DNA from: JBGFRR01 sp041695045
GTDB taxonomy: Bacteria > Bacteroidota > Ignavibacteria > UBA10030
NCBI GenBank assembly: GCA_041695045.1
Contig: JBGFRR010000025.1
Span: 1 to 15,240 of the forward strand
DNA length: 15,240 nt
Reading direction: 5' to 3'
Shown: in pieces, positions 7,819 through 13,136 of the stretch
How the letters are laid out: each line of letters begins with the position of its first letter
How positions within the stretch are numbered: position 1 is the stretch's first letter
Program-made: the position numbers and the translations under genes
Notes under the pieces: generated by a model
The model's database searches: none
Told to the model about the DNA's origin: nothing
What the model saw: the letters and a program-made list of their open reading frames with translations, nothing else

Positions 7819-8154
7819 ATGTATACTCTGTTCATCGTTATCGAAGTTCTTATCAGCATCCTTATCATCATCGTGGTGTTGATGCAAGCGAGCAAAGGAG
7901 GCGGACTTGCCGGTTCGTTCGGTGGAGCCAACCTGGGAACGGTCTTCGGTGTTCGTCGGACATCGGACTTTCTAAGCAAGACCACGACAGTCCTGGCCAC
8001 GCTCTTTCTCATTCTGGCGTTGTTCATCAACATCGTCGTCCTGCCGAAGGGCGAGCAGACCGAGCAGAGTGTGATTCAGTCGGTTCCCCCGCCGGCGACA
8101 TTACCTCCGACCTCGGCGCCGCCGTCTCAACCGACAGCCACACCCCAGCAGTAA
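7819..8154 (+). CDS. secG: Preprotein translocase subunit SecG
   Basis: Small inner-membrane subunit of the SecYEG channel that assists SecA-driven protein export. The product is 111 residues with two transmembrane helices: residues about 3-21 (TLFIVIEVLISILIIIVVL) and about 52-74 (TVLATLFLILALFINIVVL). Between them lies the family loop MQASKGGGLAGSFGGANLGTVFGVRRTSDFLSKTT. The C-terminus is a Pro/Thr/Ser/Gln-rich tail, a common SecG feature. The start at 7819 is chosen because AGGAGAG (7807-7813) lies five bases before it and the first helix begins at once. An in-frame ATG at 7774 lies inside the hairpin and promoter zone and would add 15 residues of no SecG character. Only seven bases separate the stop from tRNA-Lys, so the three are probably cotranscribed. 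Confidence 0.95.
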   Translation: MYTLFIVIEVLISILIIIVVLMQASKGGGLAGSFGGANLGTVFGVRRTSDFLSKTTTVLATLFLILALFINIVVLPKGEQTEQSVIQSVPPPATLPPTSAPPSQPTATPQQ

Positions 8155-8161
8155 TGTTTCG

Positions 8162-8234
8162 GCACCCATGGCTCAATTGGTAGAGCAACTGACTCTTAAT
8201 CAGTGGGTTCCAGGTTCGAGTCCTGGTGGGTGCA
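8162..8234 (+). tRNA. tRNA-Lys (anticodon CTT)
   Basis: A complete 73-base cloverleaf. The acceptor arm GCACCCA (8162-8168) pairs perfectly with TGGGTGC (8227-8233), followed by discriminator A. The D arm is GCTC/GAGC, the anticodon stem ACTGA/TCAGT encloses loop CTCTTAA with anticodon CTT (reads AAG, lysine), and the T arm is CCAGG-TTCGAGT-CCTGG. CCA is not encoded. It lies 7 bases after secG. Confidence 0.97.
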
Positions 8235-8241
8235 CGATGAG

Positions 8242-8296
8242 AAATGCGGATTGTGGAATGCTGAGTGCGGAATTCAACATTCCGCGTTCCGCATTT
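8242..8296. repeat. Nested inverted repeat between the two tRNA genes
   Basis: AAATGCGGA (8242-8250) pairs with TCCGCATTT (8288-8296), and inside it GCGGAA (8267-8272) pairs with TTCCGC (8280-8285). GGAATG/CATTCC offers a third alternative pairing. The whole spacer between tRNA-Lys and tRNA-Leu is thus a mosaic of the word TGCGGAAT and its complement. From memory, such words are dispersed intergenic repeats in related metagenome-derived genomes; only a genome search could show that here. Confidence 0.65.
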
Positions 8297-8306
8297 TGAG
8301 TTAGTT

Positions 8307-8392
8307 GCCGAAGTGGCGGAATTGGCAGACGCGCTGGACTCAAAATCCAGTCTGGCTTACCCCGGGTGAGGGTTCGACTCCCTCCTTCGGCA
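8307..8392 (+). tRNA. tRNA-Leu (anticodon CAA), intact copy
   Basis: A complete 86-base class II tRNA. The acceptor GCCGAAG (8307-8313) pairs perfectly with CTTCGGC (8385-8391), with discriminator A 8392 and no encoded CCA. The anticodon stem CTGGA/TCCAG encloses loop CTCAAAA with anticodon CAA (reads TTG, leucine). A long variable arm (TCTGG/CCGGG around 8351-8366) and a T arm GAGGG-TTCGACT-CCCTC complete it. Its 3' half from 8333 is the sequence repeated, with an insertion, at 8688-8784 and 9080-9176. The intact gene should be functional. Confidence 0.97.
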
Positions 8393-8395
8393 CTG

Positions 8396-8677
8396 ATGCA
8401 AAGGCTGTCGTTCACGGTCTACGTCTTACGCTCATTGAAGGATGGGAAGCTGTATGTTGGGATGACGCAAGACCTGGGGGAACGACTGAGAGCTCATCGG
8501 GCGGGACGAGTTCCGTCAACAAAACATCGTCGGCCGTTGGTGTTATTGTATTCAGAGTCTTGTGCGACGCGAAATGAGGCGAGGGAGCGAGAGCAATATT
8601 TCAAGAGTGGTCCTGGTCACAAAGCTCTGGCCGCGATTTTGGCTGAGAAGAGGGATGAGGCAGACACGTCCCGATGA
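8396..8677 (+). CDS. GIY-YIG domain nuclease, copy 1
   Basis: A 93-residue single-domain protein of the GIY-YIG endonuclease superfamily (UvrC N-terminal, YhbQ-like small group). The fold markers are VYVL (8-11, the GIY position), LYVG (19-22, the YIG position), ERLRAH with R32/H34 (29-34), KHRRP (43-47) and the metal-binding Glu in REREQYFKSG (E66). It likely cuts DNA; the target is not known. The ATG is three bases after the end of tRNA-Leu and no Shine-Dalgarno is visible, though the frame stays open back to a GTG at 8366 inside the tRNA gene. The stop lies in the centre of a perfect palindrome, so the native C-terminus may have been cut short by that repeat. The protein is identical to copy 2. 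Confidence 0.85.
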   Translation: MQRLSFTVYVLRSLKDGKLYVGMTQDLGERLRAHRAGRVPSTKHRRPLVLLYSESCATRNEAREREQYFKSGPGHKALAAILAEKRDEADTSR

Positions 8678-8685
8678 ATCGGGAC
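8668..8685. repeat. Palindrome over the copy 1 stop codon
   Basis: GTCCCGAT (8668-8675) and ATCGGGAC (8678-8685) are perfect inverted arms separated by GA. The nuclease stop TGA is 8675-8677. An ATG at 8674 overlaps the stop as ATGA and opens a frame running through the tRNA fragment into nuclease copy 2 (8674-9069, 131 codons). The arms could form a hairpin, but no T-run follows, so it is not a standard terminator. Confidence 0.85.
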
Positions 8686-8687
8686 AA

Positions 8688-8784
8688 GCTGGACTCAAAA
8701 ATCCAGCCTGCCCCGTTAACGGGGTCTGCCCCGTTGACGGGGTGTGGCTTACCCCGGGTGAGGGTTCGACTCCCTCCTTCGGCA
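8688..8784 (+). pseudogene. tRNA-Leu 3' half with palindromic insertion, copy 1
   Basis: This repeats tRNA-Leu bases 8333-8392, from the base before the anticodon stem to the discriminator, but lacks the 5' acceptor strand and D arm and so cannot be a working tRNA. Differences from the intact gene are one extra A in the anticodon loop (CTCAAAAA), a 36-base insert after TCCAG at the start of the variable arm, and G instead of C at 8744 in the variable stem. The T arm and 3' acceptor strand are unchanged. Confidence 0.9.
8707..8742. repeat. Double palindrome inserted in the tRNA fragment, copy 1
   Basis: Two 18-base units of the form YCTGCCCCGTTRACGGGG stand in tandem. The first holds the perfect palindrome CCCCGTTAACGGGG (8711-8724) and the second the near-perfect CCCCGTTGACGGGG (8729-8742). 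Removing these 36 bases restores the normal tRNA-Leu variable-arm sequence, so this is an insertion into an older tRNA fragment. Confidence 0.85.
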
Positions 8785-8787
8785 CTG

Positions 8788-9069
8788 ATGCAAAGGCTGT
8801 CGTTCACGGTCTACGTCTTACGCTCATTGAAGGATGGGAAGCTGTATGTTGGGATGACGCAAGACCTGGGGGAACGACTGAGAGCTCATCGGGCGGGACG
8901 AGTTCCGTCAACAAAACATCGTCGGCCGTTGGTGTTATTGTATTCAGAGTCTTGTGCGACGCGAAATGAGGCGAGGGAGCGAGAGCAATATTTCAAGAGT
9001 GGTCCTGGTCACAAAGCTCTGGCCGCGATTTTGGCTGAGAAGAGGGATGAGGCAGACACGTCCCGATGA
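8788..9069 (+). CDS. GIY-YIG domain nuclease, copy 2
   Basis: The encoded 93 residues are identical to the copy at 8396-8677, including all GIY-YIG superfamily markers (VYVL at 8-11, LYVG at 19-22, R32/H34, E66). The conservative start is ATG 8788, three bases after the tRNA fragment. An alternative start at ATG 8674, overlapping the stop of copy 1, would give a 131-residue protein. Its first 38 residues would be encoded by palindromes and tRNA-Leu fragment and are unlikely to be useful protein. The ORF again ends in the GTCCCGAT/ATCGGGAC palindrome (9060-9077). Whether both copies are expressed cannot be judged; readthrough from secG and the tRNA genes is the only visible source of transcription. 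Confidence 0.82.
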   Translation: MQRLSFTVYVLRSLKDGKLYVGMTQDLGERLRAHRAGRVPSTKHRRPLVLLYSESCATRNEAREREQYFKSGPGHKALAAILAEKRDEADTSR

Positions 9070-9077
9070 ATCGGGAC
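9060..9077. repeat. Palindrome over the copy 2 stop codon
   Basis: Same perfect inverted arms as at 8668-8685, GTCCCGAT and ATCGGGAC around GA, shifted by 392 bases. The nuclease stop is again TGA in the centre. Confidence 0.85.
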
Positions 9078-9079
9078 AA

Positions 9080-9176
9080 GCTGGACTCAAAAATCCAGCC
9101 TGCCCCGTTAACGGGGTCTGCCCCGTTGACGGGGTCTGGCTTACCCCGGGTGAGGGTTCAACTCCCTCCTTCGGCA
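9080..9176 (+). pseudogene. tRNA-Leu 3' half with palindromic insertion, copy 2
   Basis: Same structure as the fragment at 8688-8784: anticodon arm with an 8-base loop, the 36-base double palindrome (9099-9134), variable arm, T arm and 3' acceptor strand, with no 5' half. The variable stem has the parental C (9136), but the T loop reads TTCAACT instead of TTCGACT (A 9160). It is followed by unrelated sequence leading to the 9248 gene. Confidence 0.9.
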
Positions 9177-9247
9177 CAAAGAAGATGAGGAGAATGTTCA
9201 TGCATTAGGATACCGGGTTTCGTTTTCTTCATCACTATGTATCCTTC

Positions 9248-12200
9248 ATGACATTCTTTGTCGTCACGATTACCCTCCTCTGTGGGTTTATCGTCTTCCA
9301 GCCGCGCGCCGCAGCGCAAGAAAGCGTTCCGCCGTCATTCCAACCTCGATATACCCGTTCTGAAGTTATTCGACTCATCCCCGGTGAGCCGTTCTATCAA
9401 CTGTCCAATCGATTCATCTTGCCCGAAAGCGAGCACATCATGCTCGACACCACTGCTGCGCTTGCTCGCGACACTCAGTACGAGCTTGATTACAGCAGCG
9501 GTCGGCTGACAATCCGTTGGGATGAAATACGGTCGTTGGTATCGGACACATCTGTTCACTGGCTCACTGCTCATTATCGAGTTCTTCCATTGACTTTGCG
9601 GCCGGAGTATTACCTTCGCAGACCAGCCACGCTCAAAACGCAAGGAGATGGCTTACAAGCTGTCGTTCAACCGGCACAGCCATTTTCCGTCGATGAACTC
9701 TTTGGGTCAAATATTCAGAAAAGCGGCTCGATTGTGCGCGGATTCACCGTCGGCTCAAATCGTGACCTCTCGCTCAGCTCGGGTTTCCGGATGCAGTTAT
9801 CGGGGGACCTGGCCCGCGATGTCCGTATCGTTGCTGCGCTGACGGATGAGAACACGCCGCTTCAGCCGGAGGGAACAACGCAAACGTTGCGTGAGGTGGA
9901 TAATGTTTTTGTCGAGCTGAACGCGCCCGGCTATGCAGCAACGTTGGGAGATTTCAACTTCTCGATCGGCGAGCACCGTGGTGGGGAGTTCGGACAACTG
10001 AGCAGGAAACTGCAGGGGGCAACAGGCTTTGTGCATCTGGGAGAACGACAGCAAACGACCGTTCGATTAACAGGAGGAACACAACGCGGAAAGTTCCACT
10101 CGAATCAATTTCGTGGACAAGATGGGAATCAGGGTCCATACCGCCTCACCGGCCGCAACGGAGAGCGGCGCATCCTGATCGTGGCTGGCTCGGAGCGCGT
10201 CTATTTGAATGGCGAACAGCTCGCGCGAGGAGAGGTGCAGGATTACACGATCGATTATGCGAGCGGTGAGATCGTCTTCACCAGCCGGCGACTCATCACC
10301 AACGCGTCGCGTCTTGTTGTGGACTTTGAGTACACCGACCGTGAGTTCACGCGAAATCTCCTCGGTGGTGGAGTTTCGACCACACTGTTCGATGGCATGC
10401 TTGAGTTGAGCAGCCACTTCACGCAAGAAGCCGATGACCCGGATGCTGCTGTTGAAGCCACGCTCGATGATGCGGCAAAGCAGCGCCTGCGAGAAAGCGG
10501 CAGCAACCGGTTTGCCGCTTCGTTGCCGGGAGCGCGCTACGCCGGTGTCGATTCTTCCACAGGATTCGGCCGAGGCCAATATGTGAAGACAGACACGGTC
10601 ATCAACGGAAGGCCGTATACGGTCTACCACTTTGCACCGGGAGACTCGCTTGCGCTCTACGCTCTTGTTTTTTCAGTTGTGGATCGTGTCCCTGCCGATT
10701 CTGCCGGCTACGAGCGTGTCGGTATCGGGCAATTTCGATTTGCAGGTATCGGGCGCGGCAATTATATGCCGGTCCAATTTCTTCCGATGCCGCAGCGTCA
10801 TCGCATGGGAACACTCGTTGTCCGTGCGCGCCTCGCCGATGAACTTGTGCTTTCCACCGAATACGCTGCCAGTGAATTCGACCATAATCGCTTCTCAACG
10901 CTTGACGATGCGGAACGCGCCGGTTCAGCGTATCGGGTCGGACTTCGCTTCAATCCCCGTTCGCTGAGAGTGGGAGGAAGCGATCTTGGCGAACTTGACC
11001 TGTCGCTTTCCGAGCGGTCGGTCAATCGTCGCTTTGTCTCGTTTGATGAAATCAATGAAGTTGAATTCGACCGCAAGTGGAACATCGAACAAAATCGCAT
11101 CGCCGATGAACGAATTCGCGAGGCGACCCTTCGTTACCAGCCGTTGAATGCTCTGACGCTCTCGGGGGGATACGGCTCGTTGACGCGAACAAACATCTAT
11201 GACTCGGAGCGAATAAGTGGGGGAGTAGTGTACCGCGACAGTGCTCAACGAGTTCTGCAATATCACGGCGAAGACATTCGCACTCGAGATTTCGTCAACG
11301 GTCTTACCTCAACTTGGACCCGACACCGGGCAATGGGAGAGCTTTCCATGGCAGGCTTGCGACCGGGATTGCGGGTCGAGCGTGAAGAACGAACTCAAAC
11401 TGTGAGCGGCCAGAACATCCTCCAAGCGGGGAGTTTTGCCTTTCAGGAACTTGCGCCGCGTATCGGAATGAACATCGTCGCACCGTTTGAAGCTACGGCG
11501 GAGCTGCAGCTTCGCGTGGAGGACAGTGTCTCGGTCGGAAAGCGTGAGCGGGCGTTTGCATCCGTCACGCAGCTGTATCACGTCGACGTGCGTGGACTCA
11601 GGAACCTCACGAGTTCTGTGGGACTGAGCATTCGGAAAACCGAGTTTACCGAGCCGTTCCGCCGGCGCGGCAATGTCGATGGCTCGGTCATTCTGATGCG
11701 AACACAAACGCGCTATACACCTTTCGACCGAGCCGTTGATGCGACTGTGTTCTACGAATTTTCAAACCAACGCTCGGCGCGGCTGGAGCGCGTCTTCATC
11801 CGCGTGCCGAGGGGAACTGGAAACTACCGGTATCTCGGCGACTTGAATAACAACAACGTCGCGGATGAGAACGAGTTCGAGCTCACGAGATTCGACGGGG
11901 ATTATATCGTCATCTTGACGCCGTCTGAGCAGCTGGTTCCTGTCCTCGATCTGAAGACCAATTTCCGGCTGCGCCTTGAGCCCGGCCGCTTTTATCGTCG
12001 CTCCACTTCGACGTTAGAGGAGATTCTCGCGGCGCTCTCGACGGAGACCACGGTACGCATCGAAGAACGAAGCAAGGAGCGGGAGGCGAGGAAGGTCTAC
12101 TTACTCCATACGTCGGGATTTCTGAATGACGAAACCACCATCGCCGGCGCGCAGGTCTTTATGCAGGATGTCCATGTGTTTGAGTATCGAAGCGATGTTT

Positions 12201-12802
12201 CTTTCCGATTCCGCTATGGACATCGAAAGAACCTTCTCCAACTCCTTCCCGCGACGGAGCGGAGTCGCGGTGTGGAGCGCTCGGTTCGTCTCCGTCTGCA
12301 ACTTCTACCGGAGATCGGAAACCAGACAGAGTATCGCAACAACCTCGACCGTGTGCAGGCGACTGCACGTTCGCCGAGGGAGCGCGACTTGACAATCGAG
12401 GCTATCAATACTGATTTTTCCTATCGGCCTGAGCCGGCGTGGGAGGTGGGGTTCCGCATTGAGGTTGGTCGTGTGCGGGACCGCTTCCGGGCGCCGCACG
12501 CCGTTGCGGACCTCAACGAGCAGGAACTGCGTGTGTCGTATTCGGTGCTTGGTATGGGTCAACTCCGTGCTGAGCTGCGTCGCGAAGAGGTGGTCTTAAG
12601 CGCCGGAAGACCCGATCCCGTCAATCCGTTTCCATTTGAGTTTACGAATGGCCGCGTCATCGGTCGAAGCTGGCACTGGCAGCTCGGCGTCGAGTATCGT
12701 GTAAGCCGGCATATACAGCTCTCGCTCCGTTACAATGGCAGACGAGAGGGCGCGCGGCCGGTTGTGCATTTCGGTCAGGTTGAAGCGCGCGCGGTGTTCT
12801 AA
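9248..12802 (+). CDS. Very large secreted beta-rich protein, probable outer-membrane barrel with SprA-like motifs
   Basis: A 1184-residue protein with a signal peptide (hydrophobic residues about 3-17, likely cleavage after PRAAAQ near residue 24). The rest is rich in alternating hydrophobic/polar strands and ends in the aromatic ARAVF, as outer-membrane barrels do. Recognisable blocks are GSIVRGFTVGSNRDLSLSS with LQPEGTTQTLREVDNVFVEL (about 160-230) and a module of the form Y-x-(L/I)-D-Y-x-S-G-x-(L/I), seen at residue 78 and again at 333 (VYLNGEQL to VVDFEYTDR, about 318-365). A Ca-loop-like DLNNNNVADENEFE is at about 865-878. These recall long surface proteins of Bacteroidota/Ignavibacteria and parts of SprA, the type IX secretion channel, but SprA is about twice as long, so this is not simply SprA. 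No Shine-Dalgarno is evident. The gene stands alone, with no secretion-system partner in view. Function is unknown; barrel and location are inference. Confidence 0.78.
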   Translation: MTFFVVTITLLCGFIVFQPRAAAQESVPPSFQPRYTRSEVIRLIPGEPFYQLSNRFILPESEHIMLDTTAALARDTQYELDYSSGRLTIRWDEIRSLVSDTSVHWLTAHYRVLPLTLRPEYYLRRPATLKTQGDGLQAVVQPAQPFSVDELFGSNIQKSGSIVRGFTVGSNRDLSLSSGFRMQLSGDLARDVRIVAALTDENTPLQPEGTTQTLREVDNVFVELNAPGYAATLGDFNFSIGEHRGGEFGQLSRKLQGATGFVHLGERQQTTVRLTGGTQRGKFHSNQFRGQDGNQGPYRLTGRNGERRILIVAGSERVYLNGEQLARGEVQDYTIDYASGEIVFTSRRLITNASRLVVDFEYTDREFTRNLLGGGVSTTLFDGMLELSSHFTQEADDPDAAVEATLDDAAKQRLRESGSNRFAASLPGARYAGVDSSTGFGRGQYVKTDTVINGRPYTVYHFAPGDSLALYALVFSVVDRVPADSAGYERVGIGQFRFAGIGRGNYMPVQFLPMPQRHRMGTLVVRARLADELVLSTEYAASEFDHNRFSTLDDAERAGSAYRVGLRFNPRSLRVGGSDLGELDLSLSERSVNRRFVSFDEINEVEFDRKWNIEQNRIADERIREATLRYQPLNALTLSGGYGSLTRTNIYDSERISGGVVYRDSAQRVLQYHGEDIRTRDFVNGLTSTWTRHRAMGELSMAGLRPGLRVEREERTQTVSGQNILQAGSFAFQELAPRIGMNIVAPFEATAELQLRVEDSVSVGKRERAFASVTQLYHVDVRGLRNLTSSVGLSIRKTEFTEPFRRRGNVDGSVILMRTQTRYTPFDRAVDATVFYEFSNQRSARLERVFIRVPRGTGNYRYLGDLNNNNVADENEFELTRFDGDYIVILTPSEQLVPVLDLKTNFRLRLEPGRFYRRSTSTLEEILAALSTETTVRIEERSKEREARKVYLLHTSGFLNDETTIAGAQVFMQDVHVFEYRSDVSFRFRYGHRKNLLQLLPATERSRGVERSVRLRLQLLPEIGNQTEYRNNLDRVQATARSPRERDLTIEAINTDFSYRPEPAWEVGFRIEVGRVRDRFRAPHAVADLNEQELRVSYSVLGMGQLRAELRREEVVLSAGRPDPVNPFPFEFTNGRVIGRSWHWQLGVEYRVSRHIQLSLRYNGRREGARPVVHFGQVEARAVF

Positions 12803-12847
12803 TGTCGCGTCCCAGAAATACGTTAAAAAAGTGGAACCGCTAATCCA

Positions 12848-12884
12848 CCTGCCTGCCGCCTGCCTGCCGGTAGGCAGGGCAGGC
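12848..12884. repeat. CCTGCC-type palindromic repeat
   Basis: CCTGCCT (12859-12865) pairs with AGGCAGG (12872-12878) around GCCGGT, and the stem continues, after a two-base bulge, with GCCTGC (12851-12856) against GCAGGC (12879-12884). The word CCTGCC also occurs just before as a partial tandem copy. Its translation gives LPTGRQA-like peptides, which I remember as common spurious peptides in related genomes, suggesting a dispersed family. Confidence 0.75.
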
Positions 12885-12887
12885 AAG

Positions 12888-12940
12888 CGCGAATCGGCGC
12901 TAATGGGTTTCAAAAAGAACTCCATTCGCGAGGATTCGCG
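12888..12940. repeat. Imperfect long inverted repeat
   Basis: CGCGAATC (12888-12895) pairs with GATTCGCG (12933-12940), and inside AATGG (12902-12906) pairs with CCATT (12922-12926), with further partial pairing GTT/AAC around an A-rich loop. The total span is 53 bases. It could end the 9248 transcript or be a dispersed element. Confidence 0.6.
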
Positions 12941-13063
12941 GTTGAATCTTTTCCAGGGATTTGTTTAACGTATTTTCGGGACGGTACACTAACAGCTTGT
13001 TGAAATACTGATTCCAGCATGGCCTCAGGAGGTCCTGACGCCGCAAGAAGCGACTTCATCTCC

Positions 13064-13092
13064 TTGCCTTTCAAACTCCCATTCCTTATACT
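13064..13092 (+). promoter_or_regulatory. Probable sigma70-type promoter for acs
   Basis: TTGCCT (13064-13069) and TATACT (13087-13092) are separated by exactly 17 bases and match the -35/-10 consensus at 4 and 5 of 6 positions. A start near 13099 gives a leader of about 38 bases before ATG 13137. The placement directly in front of acs supports it. Confidence 0.55.
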
Positions 13093-13136
13093 CCATTCCG
13101 TTTCTCACCCTGTTCAATCAACGTATGGAGAACCGT

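Larger units (their letters stand above)
8393..8784. mobile_element. GIY-YIG/tRNA-fragment unit, copy 1
   Basis: A 392-bp unit that starts just after the tRNA-Leu discriminator base. It contains, in order, a GIY-YIG nuclease ORF, a palindrome over the ORF stop codon, and a tRNA-Leu 3' half that carries a 36-base double palindrome. The tRNA 3' end therefore stands on both sides of the cargo, as attachment-site direct repeats do for elements that insert into tRNA 3' ends. No integrase or transposase is present, so the nuclease is the only candidate mobility protein. Calling it a mobile element is an inference from this architecture. Confidence 0.6.
8785..9176. mobile_element. GIY-YIG/tRNA-fragment unit, copy 2
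   Basis: Second 392-bp unit, directly abutting the first. By eye it is identical to copy 1 except at two bases, both in the tRNA part: C 9136 (G in copy 1) and A 9160 (G in copy 1). The near-identity points to a recent duplication, gene conversion, or an assembly artefact. The sequence after 9176 is unrelated, so 9176 is the right edge of the array. Confidence 0.6.
12803..13124. other. 322-base intergenic region with palindromes and a promoter
   Basis: No credible gene lies here. From left to right it holds a CCTGCC-type hairpin (12848-12884), a longer imperfect inverted repeat (12888-12940), a small palindrome TCAGGA-GG-TCCTGA (13025-13038), and the acs promoter (13064-13092). The short ORFs that cross it encode only palindrome-derived peptides. 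I see no T-run terminator after the 9248 gene, so one of the hairpins may serve as its 3' end. Confidence 0.7.

Noticed and set aside
8552..8785. Minus-strand ORFs across the tRNA/nuclease region
   Set aside because: They translate the antisense of tRNA-Leu and of the nuclease ORF, and repeat with the 392-bp unit; no independent gene signs.
8307..9176. A group I intron in tRNA-Leu, given the nuclease ORF and tRNA halves
   Set aside because: The first tRNA-Leu is intact with an uninterrupted anticodon loop, the downstream copies lack any 5' half, and I see no group I core pairing segments. The nuclease ORF alone fills nearly all of the space.
8393..9176. CRISPR array or satellite
   Set aside because: Only two units, 392 bp each, with a coding ORF inside; no short regular repeat-spacer pattern.
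8688..9176. Additional functional tRNA-Leu genes
   Set aside because: Both copies lack the 5' acceptor strand and D arm and contain a 36-base insertion and an 8-base anticodon loop.
12735..12968. Short plus-strand ORF after the large exported protein
   Set aside because: Most of it overlaps the real gene in another frame and the rest translates the CCTGCC palindrome.
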